64,000 bases of DNA. Source: Tetranychus cinnabarinus (Eukaryota > Arthropoda > Arachnida > Trombidiformes > Tetranychidae). The stretch spans positions 8,757,001 to 8,821,000 of the forward strand of contig WHVY01000002.1 of assembly GCA_022266195.1 (NCBI GenBank), read 5' to 3'. Below the pieces are notes generated by a model. It made no database searches. It saw only the letters and a program-made list of their open reading frames with translations, and was not told the origin of the DNA. Both the position numbers and the translations under genes were made by a program. This document shows, in pieces, positions 49,055-61,186 of this stretch. Within the stretch, counting starts at the first letter, position 1, and every line of letters starts with the position of its first letter.

Positions 49055-49062
49055 ACCATTTA

Positions 49063-50597
49063 ATGATCTTAAAATTATCTAATCAGGCATAGTCTAGTGG
49101 GTGAAGGAGTAGGTGAAAATCCTCTTGAATTTTTTTCATCAATTTGAATGATTTAGAAATTTTTAATTCAATTTTTTCATGATTATTCGAAATAATTTGA
49201 AATTATTGTTATAGTTTAACACAATTAATAATTAACAAAAAATTATGAAAAAAAATTGTTAGTTTGACCACCATTTAACCTTATAACATCAAAAATCCTA
49301 ATTTCCATTGATTTCATCAAATTTTGAAGCAATTCTGGTTCGAAATTATACCAACTTCTTCGATTTTTTCAAACAATTCTTCAACCCAATTGAAGTGCCT
49401 TTGATTGGCTTCCTAAATTTAGTGATTTAGCTAGGCCGCTATTATAATTCTGAATTGAAATGTGTGAAACTAGTGTATAACAAAACCAACACACAGATCA
49501 CAATCAAAGTGCGTCAAACTAGAAACAAATGCAATATCAGAAGAAAAATGGCAATTTTGATAATCCAATAGATGCTGACATTAATCTGATTCTCAGCAAA
49601 AAAAACTCATAAATCTTGATTCTGCAACATGATTCTATCCCCCTCCTTATTACCCTCTGCCTTATCATTTTCATCCTAATTCATCTTCCATTGAATGCAC
49701 ATTCAATATCTTGCTACTCTCTTACTCACCCATAGGGATGAAGAGGAAGAGATAAAGAGAGGGAGAGAGAGAGAGAGAGAGAGAGAGCAAAGTAAATGAT
49801 GGTCTCACTGTTAATAGCTAGGAGCATGTTAGGTAGAAGCAATAGCAATGAGCACTCCTTAAAGACCGCCTTTAAAGCATTACCTTTGGGTAGGATTCGC
49901 ACTTTGGATTGGTTCAATGACAAACTTCTTGTTCTCATCTTTCTCATTCCTTTTCATTCTTTCTTTTTTCTCTACTTCTCTCTCTCTCTCTCAGTTACAC
50001 TAACAAAATGCCATTTACTCCTCCTCTTCCTTATCGACTTTTTCACCCTATTTTTTGATTCTTTTGATGAACAAATAAAATGAAAGGCATCAGGTTAAAT
50101 CAACATGATACAATAGCCCATGGGAAGCTTGTGTTTCAATTTTTTGCTTCAACTTTCCTTTATTTGGTCAACATGATGTACTGGCAATTATATACTATTG
50201 TATATTTACCAAACAATCCATTCAATTCAATTCTTATTCAGCTTTCCTTTTTTCCTTTTTCTTTCCTTTCTCTTCTTCCATCATCACTATCATCTACACT
50301 AACATCTTACAAGGGAAGTATCCCAGGTTTTTTTTTCTCATCCTTTTTTGATGAGACATGGCACAATCTATAGATTATGTTTATTTAAGAAATAATGTGT
50401 GAAGGCTGGTAGAGTTGACCAGGTAAATATGATTTGGGACTAAAGGCTTTCCTAAAAAGGTAAAGCTTGAAAACTTGAAGCTAGATAAGAAGAGACTTTG
50501 ATTAACTAACCAACTCTCTTATTTTTAGCAATATTGAAGTTATTTTGTCAAAAAGTATTTATGTTATGATCATGTTTTATCATATGTGCCTACTGTA
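49063..50597. other. Gene-free intergenic sequence
   Basis: A tRNA-like GCATAGTCTAGTGGGTGAAGG stretch at about 49088 lacks a box B partner. Otherwise the (AG)n and (CT)n runs at 49750 and 49978. Confidence 0.5.
49750..49790. repeat. (AG)n microsatellite
   Basis: About 16 uninterrupted AG units within a purine-rich run. Confidence 0.9.
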
Positions 50598-51160
50598 AGG
50601 TATGACTGGTAAAGAATGGAAATAAAAACTTTGAATTTGCATGGCGATTCACAGTCATGACACATTGTTACCAAATTAGATTTGTTTTTACGGAAATTTA
50701 TTGGGCTTCAATTAAATATAATTTTTAGGGCATTTTCAATTTGTTATCCAATTCAAATGGGGCTAAGTTTAAGTTATCGTCGAAATCTCAAAGTTAATTT
50801 TGCTGGTGACCATCCAGAACTAAGCTTGTGTGAATGCAGTAAGCAAATGAGGGCTCATGAAATCAAATTAGGTTCAGTCTATTGAATCGGTAGAACAGTT
50901 AGGAATGAAAAAAATTTAAAAAATCATGCGAATTGTTGCCGAAAACCGACCAAAATGACGGAGCGCGAATTTGCCCGTTTCAAAAAATTGATGACGGTTG
51001 GACTGGTTCACAAAGGGAACTGACCTCAAATTTCGACATTTCCCTCATCTATTGTCAAGAATAATTAAAAAAATCGGTATAAAAGCCTGGAAACGGATTG
51101 ATTCACCCAAATCAGTCCTGGATTACAGTGTTTTTTTTCCGTTCTTTACCAGTCATACCT
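50598..51160. mobile_element. 563-bp TA-flanked element with AGGTATGACTGG ends and transposase remnant
   Basis: Shares the 17-bp terminal sequence AGGTATGACTGGTAAAG with the palindrome at 36587 and is also bordered by TA (50596-50597, 51161-51162). The interior has a frame reading SRIIKKIGIKAWKRIDSPKS, like the second helix-turn-helix of Tc1/mariner transposases, and MTEREFARFKKLMTVG upstream. It is probably an internally deleted copy of an autonomous relative. Confidence 0.7.
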
Positions 51161-51220
51161 TAGAAAAATTTATGCTGCAATCATTTTGTATTGACCAATA
51201 TTCATATGCATTATAATAAT

Positions 51221-51664
51221 TGTAAGGGGAATAGATAAGATTAAATGAAGGGGAAAGCATAACTGCTTTCCAATTAGATTAACTTTATCTTTACTGGTTA
51301 GATTTGAATTGTAACAGAAAGAATTAAAGAAAGATTTTGTATAAAAGGAAGGAGCATCTCCTTCCGCAATTAATCAATAAGTTGTACTCATAAGTTGAAC
51401 ACAGTTGTAACAACAATTACTTTTTATTAATCAGGCTTCGGCCTAAACCTTACCTTATTTATTTTGTGAAACTCTTAAAAAAATGTCTAACTAAATAATT
51501 TCTCTAACCTCCAGTTAGCCTTCAAACCTTTAACATTGTATACCTTAATATTTATATCAGTCATTTGGTTCTAATTTGTGTCTCAATAAAAATCTTTATA
51601 TCAACTAAGCTTTCTCTGATTTCGGTCGTTCCATTTGTGTTTAGCTGTGTGAGTACATCCTACA
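51221..51664 (+). mobile_element. Solo LTR family Y with 5-bp TSD ATAAT
   Basis: TGTAAGGGGAATAG...CATCCTACA, 444 bp, with ATAAT on both sides (51216-51220, 51665-51669). Contains a TTTTGTATAAAAGGAAGGAG promoter-like segment followed by a CTCCTTCC repeat complement. Reference copy for the family Y fragments. Confidence 0.88.
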
Positions 51665-52170
51665 ATAATGATGAATAATTTTGATTTTGATTTTTGAAAA
51701 AACTGTTGAGTTGCGAATCAAATGCTCGGGTATGCCCATTATTTCAGTAATAAGCTACACTGTGTTCAATGGCATCAAGACCAGCATCTGATTGCCACAT
51801 TTTTTCAATTTACGTGACGTGAATGAATTAAAAGTATCAATCTCGAAAGAATGGCTGAATATTGACCAAACAATGATTCAAAGGGTTATCATGTCAATGA
51901 AGGATAGATTGATTGAAGTGATCGAGAAACAAGGTAAATCAACCCATTATTAAAGGCAATAATGTTGAAATTAATCATGTGGTCTTAATGCTATTGAACA
52001 AAATTTTTTCATTAAAATCAACAAAATCTAAATATTAGGCCATTTTACGCTCTTTCTTGCTATTTTTTTGTAAAATATCCTTTCCTATTTGAATTAACTT
52101 GATAACTATGTGCTTAAAAATATCCAATGTTTGCTAAATTATTCAAACAAACAATCTATGACGCTGGTCT

Positions 52171-52989
52171 TGTAAGGGGTTGACACATCATTTCATTCTT
52201 TCCCCTTAAACTGTTTCTTAATCATCAATCTTTAGCCATATTTATCATTCATTAGTGTCATTGGTCAATCTTTACTAACAAGTTCTTGGTTATCTAACTC
52301 AAACATTGTATATAAGCTTTTTTCTTTTCCACATTCCTGGTCAGTTACAAGTCAGTCAGTCTTTGTTATACTTGTCCATCATTACCTCAGTCATTCTCAG
52401 ACTTAAAATATTCCTTTTCAGAAATCCTTTGGACTTCTGCTGCCCTATTCTTTAATCATTAAGATTTAATTTACTGACCTTTAAAAGTATTAATCTGAAA
52501 ACATTGAAACTACTACCGTAGTTGCGCGTATTATAGCTCTGGGCTTAAAAATGCGTGGTTCTCATCTTCTAGTCCATAGATGCTCGTTCGTGGAGCCCAT
52601 GGGCTAAATATTGAGAAGCTAACTTTTGCACATTTGCCCAGTTTTAAGAGCCATTTCTACACAATTATGTCTACCAAAATGTAAACAATACCTTAAAAAC
52701 GAGCGTTTTGACCATTTTTACTCTTTTTTTGTGATTGTCACTTACGCATGCTTTAATTAAAAAACGCCCAGAAAAATGCCTGATTCATTTTCAAGCCCAG
52801 GGCTATAATACGCGCGACTACGGTAATTACCTTTCATTCTGTGATATTAAATAAAGTGCTCTCTCTAGTGAAATCATTCGTATTCATATTTATTGTTGTT
52901 AGGCCTTTTTACTCATCTCTTAATTACGATCTCGGTACACATTCAATAATTCATTGATTGTGGTCTTGTCACAGACCCTCACCCTAACA
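52171..52989 (+). mobile_element. Solo LTR (family X) with TSD GTCT
   Basis: Starts TGTAAGGGGTTGACACATCA and ends ACCCTAACA, flanked by GTCT on both sides (52167-52170, 52990-52993). Without the nested MITE it is about 510 bp. A TATATAAGC box is at about 52310. A 4-bp target duplication suits Gypsy-type elements. Confidence 0.85.
52516..52823. mobile_element. 308-bp MITE nested in a solo LTR
   Basis: Inverted ends of about 38 bp, CCGTAGTYGCGCGTATTATA onward to GGGCTTRAAAATG, bordered by TA. It interrupts the LTR at 52171-52989. Confidence 0.85.
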
Positions 52990-53368
52990 GTCTTAATGCC
53001 ATTGAACACAGTGTATGAATTTACCAAGTTTGAAAAAATCTGACTTTGCGATCTGAGAATCTTCCATTGTAAGTTAATTTTAATCTTGCTAAAGATGGGC
53101 CCTGAGACTTATAAGAATATGATCAAGATCTTATTGGTCTTGATAATCATTATTGTTCTTTTTTACGCACTTTCTACCGACCTACAAGGGAACATGTCAT
53201 CATGTAAGGGATGACAGTCATAAAACTGTTTGCTTCCCCCATTAATCACTTTCTCAATCATTCTTATCTTATTTATGCTTATTGGTTAAATTCAAATTAC
53301 GCTCATTTTGTAACAGTTTCTTAGTGACCATAAATAGTCACCTTCCTCTTTCTTTTTCCTCACTTCTA

Positions 53369-53653
53369 CAGCCACGGAAAATGAGATGCGAATACTTTTG
53401 GTATCAATTGCGCATATAAAGATTACATTTTATTTATCAGTGATGATAATTTGTATCAGTATTTAATCGGAAATCCATCATTTTCAGTATTTACATTCAC
53501 CCCAAATATTTTCAATTGATTTGAATGCACTTGAATAAGGTGAATCAATACAACAAGCCTTTAATCTTTAATTTTTATCAAAATCAAGTTGATAAGTTAT
53601 CAATTTATGCGTCAACTTTCTCAAAAATTTTCGCATCTCATTTTCCGTGGCTG
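53369..53653. mobile_element. 285-bp TA-flanked MITE with perfect inverted ends
   Basis: CAGCCACGGAAAATGAGATG followed by CGAA is exactly inverted at the other end, with TA outside both. It is inserted in LTR-like sequence that begins TGTAAGGGATGACAG at 53202. Confidence 0.85.
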
Positions 53654-54079
53654 TAGTTTTACCTCTTACACTATTGAAATCAGTTTTGTTACTCTTCTCT
53701 CCTTTCTCCTGATTCCTTGATCCTCTATTAATTATGAAAATCAAAGTTTCTTTATTGAATCTTAATGATTAGTTTAAACTTAAATGACTAATGATTGTAG
53801 AGTTGATGAAGTAATTGGTTTTAGGTTTTTTGTGTCCCAAAATCAAGAAAATAAAATAATCAAAAGAAATGAAAGGTTGGAAACACAACACAAGTGTAAA
53901 CTTAGTGAAAAGCAAAAAGTAAAGTTTAATTGAAATCAAAAACTAATGTTTACGGGTTGAAGGTTAGTGAAACTCTGACTTAAATTGGTCAGTTTGGGTT
54001 TGATTAGGGAAAATTAGGAAATAACATGTGGTACACAAATATGCAAAAAGGAATACAACGGTTTGAAATGTTAGAGATC

Positions 54080-54360
54080 AGATTAATACTGAAGGTTAGT
54101 AAAATAGATTTAGTTAGACATAACTTTGAAGGGTTACACAAAATTAATAAAGGGTTAAGTTACTAATAGACTTGATACAAACGTTGTTAATTGTACTGTT
54201 TGATGTTTACTGTTTTGGAAAGGAGCTTCTCCTTCCTTTTCATACAAATCTTTATCTTTCTCTTTTCTACAATTCAAATTAAATCAGTTTGGAAAAGTTT
54301 TAATCAATTAAAAAGCAGTTATGCTTTCCTCTCTCTCAATCTTTATCCATTCCTCTTACA
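54080..54360 (-). mobile_element. LTR family Y, inverted partial copy
   Basis: Complement of the LTR Y pattern (GGTTAGTAAAATAGATTTAG, GGAGCTTCTCCTTCC) ending CCTCTTACA. It faces the copy at 54510. Confidence 0.65.
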
Positions 54361-54509
54361 ATAATAAAATAATAAAATATTTAAAAACGGTTTCGTTCAA
54401 TCTGTTGAATTAATCTATCATCCGAGTTGCATACATTATTATACACCATCTAAAAAGTTACATTTATTTTGTCAAAAAGTATTTCTTTATAAGATGTGTT
54501 AAATAAAAA

Positions 54510-54940
54510 ATGAGACAAAATTCAAACTCTAATATTGAAGTAATTAATAGCCTAACTGCTTTCCAATGAATCAAACTTTATTAAACCAATTAACTTGAAC
54601 TGTTTAGATAAGATTAAGAAAGACTTTGATTGAGATTTGTATAAAATTGAAGGAACCGCTCCATCAAAACACATTAGATTACTTTTATTTTGAAAGGCTA
54701 GATGCCTAATATTTTACCATTTATGTTGACCTTTAAAATTATGTTTAACTAAAACTCTTTTACTAACCTCCAGTGTAATCTGAACTCTAACACTTTAACC
54801 CTTTTACCTGTATCTGTCATTTGGTTCTAAATTTCTGAGTCTTTAATAAAAGTCTTTAAATCCAATCAGTTTCCCGATTTTGGTTCTTGGTCTACTGTTT
54901 TAATTATTTGTGCTTTTTATCTGTGAGCCTGGTTCCTACA
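54510..54940 (+). mobile_element. LTR family Y, second copy
   Basis: About 75-80% like the 51221 LTR: CTAACTGCTTTCCAAT, ACTAACCTCCAGT, GTCATTTGGTTCTAA, ending TTCCTACA. The 5' end is decayed. Confidence 0.7.
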
Positions 54941-56123
54941 ATTAGGTTTAATTTATCATTTTCATCAGTTCTAATTTGATTATTGAGAATTATTAAATAT
55001 TATGTCAAACTTATTTTATTAGCAAACGGAGTATTGTGCACGAAAATTCTCTTAAAATCATGTTTAATTAACATTTATTATTAATATAATAACCTCAAAA
55101 AAGCTTTAAAAGTCTTTATCTCGATGTTACTTTTTCCGACTTTCAAACGCGTTTTTCAGGCCTTAAGTTCGCACAAAGAAATTGAATGAATGTTTAATTT
55201 AGCAAGAGTTTGTATATGGCTTTTTTATCTTGAGGTCACTTTAGCTAGCCAATGATGAATAAGCTAAAGTGAGGGGAATGAATGACTAACTGTTCATAAC
55301 TGACCATGATTAATACCCTATCCTAACAAAAGAATAAATGAATTATTGCTTTATATCTGTGCAATGTATTTTCATGATGGTGAATCTAGAATTTGATTTT
55401 GGCAAGAAAAGTCTTTTTATCAACTTAGCTCCCCCAATTTCGGTTGTCCTATTTACTTTTTGATTTACTTTAAATCCTTTTAATTAACGAATTTATTGAA
55501 TTGAACATTGTTATTGGGTGAGAATAAAAGAGAATGATATTTTCAATCGTGTGAGTGAGTTTCATTCATTTTGATTGAATTTTTTACCTGAAAAAGACTT
55601 GAATTCAAAGATAAAAAACTTGCAGAAATGGATTTTCATTGGTAAAAAGTCCACATTTTTCAGATGTATTATAATATTCAACCGAAATGTTTGAAACTCA
55701 CTCACATTATTGCTAATAATTTTGAGCTTAACCGATTGAGTTGTGACCTCTAGATTTTCTTGTTAGACTATAGTGGACAATCGTTGTTTCCAATAAACAA
55801 GATCAGGATGAATCTGTGAACTGATTCAGCTGAAACACGCGAACAAAAGCCAAATTGAATCATAATTCAAAATATTAGGCAACAAAGAAATCGTTTGTTA
55901 AAAGTTCAGTTGATAATTAAAATGTATTTTTTTCTGAATTATTTTTCTCATTAATAGACAATTTAATAAACTTTAATCCAGTATAATTTTCATAGTGATC
56001 AGAATAAAAATAAATTATGAGTTACAATTTACATTGATCAACTTTTTACCAATTTTATTGGGTTGCACATAAATTATGATTAGAGGTTCCTTACCTTATA
56101 GGTTGAATGGAAAGCAAATAATC
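54941..56123. other. Sequence 3' of the DC-STAMP-domain gene
   Basis: Holds the repeat at 55241 and, at 56054-56059, the minus-strand AATAAA likely used by the gene. Nothing else recognised. Confidence 0.5.
55241..55330. repeat. Dispersed repeat, copy 1 (CTTTAGCTAGCCAATGA)
   Basis: About 90 bp, inverted relative to 62918-63018. Followed at 55420-55450 by CAACTTAGCTCCCCCAATTT, like the LTR Y tail, so probably part of a related LTR. Confidence 0.5.
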
Positions 56124-57601
56124 TCAATTGGTTAAAGCTGGAGGATCCGTTGGATCATCTTTACAGGCGCGACAAACTTTTTTCACCAACTTCCAACAAT
56201 GTGAACAGTAGAAAACTGAACATCGGTGACACTGAAATGAACCTTCATCTTCTGCTGTCTCACAAAGGGTACAATATCGAGTTACCATGGTTTTAAGCCA
56301 AGTAAATCGAGTTTTTCGTGAAATGAAATTTTTAAACAAAGCAGTGTCTCTCCAATGAGCATTATCATTAACCAGTTGACGGATCTTTCTCATTTGGTAA
56401 ATTGTATAAGTTTGCCGTTTACGAAGTCGATCATTGTAAAGGTAAAGGATTCGTCTTTTTTCCCGAGTAGGATAAAAGTAGGCACAAATGGCTCGACGAA
56501 AGCGATGAATATGAGCCTGAGTGAGAGCCAGCAAAATGATTCCGGTTCCACTGATGGCTATTAAATAGTAATAAGCACTGGTTTCGTTTTTTGCGTTAGG
56601 AAGACATATGTCATTGGCTTCATCAGTGTTGATTGTAAAGTTGAACAAAGCTGGCTTCAAAATTCCAGACAAAAGTTTACCAAAAGATGATTTTGGGTTG
56701 AAATTGAAATTGAAAACTTGATAACCTCGAATGGTTGTTTTTTGCTTGAAAAATTCATCACTGGTCGATAAAAGTTCATGGAAAAAGTAGTCGAATGAAA
56801 CAATTACAGCGGCTCCAAACATAAGGGGAATCAAGGCTAGAATGGCCATAAGTCGAGTCTTTCTTTCTTGCGATGTCAACTTTATGGAAAGAGGATAAAC
56901 GAGTTCGCTTTTCTCGAGACGACGAAGTGGCAGTAAATGATTTCGCTGGGCAAGGGATCGACGTTGGTCAAGAGCCCTAAAATAACCGGTAACATAAACA
57001 TTGTCAAAGTATATGTATCTCATGTAACCATTATGATACGAGTTGGCTTGCCACAGCGTAAGAAGGAAAAGGGCTCCAAGTAGACGATTGAGGAAGATTG
57101 TAATGTCGCTAAAGACATTCTTGTTGTTGCTGTAAGTTTTTGCAAGATTAGCCTCAACTGCTGCTGGACTAATTTTATCCCAATCTGGACCGCCGACCAC
57201 CTCGTATTTAACGTCTTTTACTTTCATCTGGGATTCAATGTCGGCTGCTGAACCATCCAACTGTACAAATGCGGTTCCATAATTTTTTGGTATGGTCTTC
57301 ATTCCATCGCATTTGCCAACAGATTGGCGAAGTTCTGAGTCTTTGTCAGAAGATAAAGATTCACAATCGTCGCTTCTGTCGAAAGGTCCGCACATAAAAT
57401 GGAGAAAAGATGGGTATACACCCAAACACTTATTGTACATTTTTTGACTTTCCATCAAACAAAGTTCGTATGCAGAAGAAAGGACGTTTTCACAAGCTAA
57501 ATCCAAAGTCTTTGCCGCCCCGAGTCGCCAATTATCTCTTTTGTCATCGATATCGTTAGCTGCATCCTCATATTTCTTGCTCAAAGTTTTAATTCGATTA
57601 A
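56124..57601 (-). CDS. DC-STAMP domain-containing protein, exon 2 (DC-STAMP core and RING-like finger)
   Basis: C-terminal exon of a multipass membrane protein of the DCST1 / Drosophila sneaky / C. elegans SPE-42 family, whose studied members are sperm proteins needed for fertilisation. The exon begins after a pyrimidine-rich AACAG acceptor at 57602-57603; its first two bases complete the Leu codon begun in exon 1. Residues (joined protein): membrane segments at about 387-407, 470-491 and 564-584; DC-STAMP core about 412-537, with the family pattern FDNVYVTGYF and HLLPLRRLE; a C-terminal C4C4 RING-like finger with CxxC pairs at 665/668, 679/682, 687/690 and 698/701. Six cysteines between residues 258 and 319 fit the ectodomain. 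The stop is at 56124-56126; AATAAA lies at 56054-56059 on the minus strand, 65 nt beyond. Joined length is 713 aa, normal for the family. Confidence 0.9.
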
Positions 57602-60600
57602 CTGTTTAAGTGTTGAGAAAAGACAAAAAATGTTACATTTTTTTACTGACCAAACCCAAGGAAAGCAGCAAAAACTTTTGCTTTGCTAACAGTCTTACAG
57701 TTATGATTGTTGGAGTCACTAGTTACAGAGCAGTTAACTTTGCCTAAAAGGTCAAAGGGTCCTTTAGACTTGGACCAATTTAAAAGGGTGAAACACCCTA
57801 AATGGAAAGAGAGAAAAAAAGTGGAAACGGAGAAGCAAAAAAGCAACTAATTGTCTAAGCCAAAGGCGATTTCCATTAACTTTTGACAGTTTTACTCTGC
57901 TTTTCACCTCATCTTTATACCGTTCACCCATCACAAATAGCAACGGTAAATTCAATTTTGCTTTAAAGCTTTTATGTAAACAAAGGATCGTTAAAAAAGT
58001 CAAGATCACTGAGACGTTTTTATGGGTTACATTTAACTGCATGTTTGGTAAAGTTGAGTCAAATGGATGAACCAGTTCAATGGTGCAACTTGAAACCTGT
58101 TCAAAAATACCGTAACAAAAATTTTCTTTCAATTTTATTGATTCTTTTGAATTTGCCTTTCTTTCAACGGTCAAGATAATGAGTTGAAAAAAGAAGGCAA
58201 AAAAACTGAAAATGGTTGCCTTGAAAGGTCAGTGTTCATTTGCGCCTTTTCTCGGTGCTGGGATACTGTAAAAGATGTTCAAATGAGAAATTTTTTCATT
58301 GAAAATTCTTATTTTTTTATGTTTTTTCCTCACTTTCACCTAAAAAAAGCTTCAAACTTGTCCCTACTCATAACTCATAAAACGAGTTTCTTGCAAATAT
58401 TGGGTGGTCAGAAAATGTGATTAAAAGGTTCAAAGAAAAGTTCAATTACACGCTTAGCTCAAATTTCAACTTTGTATCAATCATTAGCGGTTCGCTCTTA
58501 AGTAAACGAAATGACACCCAAAATGTAGCAAAATCTGACTCACTTCTCTCTTGACCAAGTCAAGACCAAAAGCTTTTGTCCGCTTTGAGGTAGAGCAAGT
58601 GTGATTAATATCCTATTACCCTTTTCGATTGGTAAGGAATTTCACCTTTAAAATTGGCAAAAGATCTTAAGCCACATGGTCAGGTGTGACTGAACTAGTT
58701 TTTGCTACATTACTGTATGCACGAACAGGTTATTTAGTTAATAAAAAGTATCAAATCAACTGAGAAATTAGAATGAATGTATCAAATAATGAAAATAACG
58801 ATCTCGACTTAGAAATAGCCAAGAATTGCAAAGATTTTTTTCAGGCAAAGAAATGGCCTCAACACATCTAGCCGATTGGGAATAACCAAGAAAAAAGGCC
58901 AATGAAAGAACCCAGAAACAGTATAGAAAAAACTAGAAGAGAAAAATTGGTCTTTGAAAGAGAGGAACAAGCTTTTGTTGGGTTGGTTCATCCCATAAAA
59001 GAAGAGGTCAAACTAGTTTCTCTTGTCGCTCTGCTTGTTTCCATTCATGAGTTTTCAATTTTAACGCGGGATTAACGTTATCATTGAACATCAATACTCC
59101 AATATTTAAAAGATCATGATAGATGATACAGCATGTCATTATATTTAGGTGCTAAAATGGTGAAAAAACTGTTTATATTTGAAATTTTCCTGAAACTGAA
59201 CAAAAGTATCAAAAATTTTCAACTTGCCATTCAGAGGAATCAAAAAAAATGAAAACTCTGTCATTAACACACGTGTGGTAAAGGAAAGTTCAGGACTGAT
59301 AAGGTTACTAATCTTACAAAACAACTAGGAAGATAGTGTAAGACTTCAACTAATGAGCTGAAAAAGCACACAAAATGAAAAATTTCCGTTGATAAGTGAG
59401 CAATGAATGCGCCTAAGCATTGCTCACTTCATTGCCATATTATAAGGACCTCTTAAGCAACTTAATCCTACTGAGGATGATCCAATTTTGCCATTTTACA
59501 CTTTAAATATAATATTTTCAATGGAAGCTATATAGATAATGGGCAGGGAAGAGTAAGGTAGCATGGAGAAAGAGATCGAGATGATTACAAAAAGCTACTT
59601 TTTATCGAAAAAATGGAAAAAATTAAACAAAGGATTACTAGTAACGCCATAGCGCTCTGCTCCTTTTCCCTGATATCATCTGACAAGATGTCTAACATGT
59701 TACATAAAATTAGGATTAAGAGGGTGACTTTTATTAAAAGTAAACTCTAATGTGACTGCTCTCGATGTCTTTTAGTCTTAGCTTTTGTACTCTTGTCTAA
59801 TCTCACTGGAATAAACCAAGTGACCAATGGTTGTAGTCTTCATTCAGCTATTGGCTTACAAACTTGATTTATCCCATTTGTTAACTGATACAATTGATAT
59901 GTAAAATGAGAAATTGAATAGCAAGACATTAATCAAAAACTTTTTCATGCATAAACTATTTTCAATTGAAAATGAGTTGTAGGAGAATCAACATCTCCAT
60001 TGGTTTCTTCTGGGTTTCGGGTATCAGAAAAAACTGGAGAAACAGGATTACATGTTATATTTACTTTTAATTAAATGCATTGAATTAGTATTTGTTAGAT
60101 CACTACATTTGAGTGGACTCTCGGCCCCAAGGGGCCTCGCTTCTTATCCATGAATATCTCTTACTACCAAGAACAAAGGCTTTCCTGAAAAAAGTTGTAT
60201 GAATGCAAATACAGCACAGAAAATTAATTTTTACATAATTTTTACCTAATTCTTGCCATTTTTGTGCTTTGACTCAACTGGTCCAAAAAGCGTAATTTTA
60301 AGCGTCGAAAACCGTTGAATTTTAGTCGCGAAATTGACTATATCTAACCGCCGATTTTGTCCCTAACTATGATCAATATTTTTTTAGTTATCTAACATTT
60401 TGTCTTCTTTAATTCACTTTACTTTGTGATACCTTTCATGATCTTTTATGAATGGCTGTATTTTTAAGTTGCTTCAATGCGCAAAGATACCAAAAATTAG
60501 ATAAACTTAGTTCTTTGTGCTTGTATTTTTCATTGTTAAACTTGCAAAGCGGATATTAACGCATTGCTTTAGATGCAGAGTAAACAGTCAAAATGGATGG

Positions 60601-61186
60601 ACTTTGGCAAGTCAAGGTTTTTCTTTTGCTTTCTGTAATGTCCTTTCTCTGAATAACTATTAATAATATAATACCTAACCAAAAAGTCGCAACAAATTAG
60701 ATAGAAATGAGTTTCTCAGACAATACAGAATTTTAAGAGCTGAGATTTACAGAGATGATTTTGTTCCAATGAACAGTTTCCTGTTCAATTCATGTCAAGT
60801 CTACATTGCTGATTTTAATAGTTTGCAAAAACCTCAATACTTTCCTCCTTTATCTTACCTATCTAATCAAGTTGAAAAACTGAAATGTAACATTTGAAGG
60901 TTTGATATAATAGCTGTAACCACATCAATCAATATTTAGTCATGAGCTTTTTTTGTTAAAAAAGTTATCTAACAAGCCTTGTAAGCCTCGAAGAAACAGT
61001 TTTGAAAGTCATTGCAAGCAAATTGAAATTTCAAATTAAGTTCATGACACATTGAGACGGTAATAACATGGATAAGTTGTTTGCTTTTAAAATAAAATAA
61101 ATAAAACTCTTTCATTTCGAGCAGCTTTTCAAATCTAATTTTGAGAGTACAAAAACAAATGAACCAACTTGTTTGGTGCAACTTAC
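57602..61186 (-). other. Intron of the DC-STAMP-domain gene
   Basis: 3.6-kb phase-1 intron with GT/AG ends. I see no coding sequence in it. It holds a 12-bp-arm stem-loop at 59394-59429 and a GGCCCCAAGGGGCC palindrome near 60123-60136, but no recognisable mobile element. Confidence 0.75.

Noticed and set aside
49084..49125. GGCATAGTCTAGTGGGTGAAG, like a tRNA box A
   Set aside because: No box B and no cloverleaf pairing downstream.
57764..58174. 136-codon frame inside the DC-STAMP gene intron
   Set aside because: Exon 1 and exon 2 already join in phase to a normal length, and this frame has no family motif.
60120..60140. GGCCCCAAGGGGCC palindrome
   Set aside because: Isolated short palindrome without context; not reported as a site.
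60969..61180. C-terminal part of the open frame after exon 1 of the DC-STAMP gene
   Set aside because: It lies past a strong GTAAGT donor, reads into the intron, and has no family similarity.
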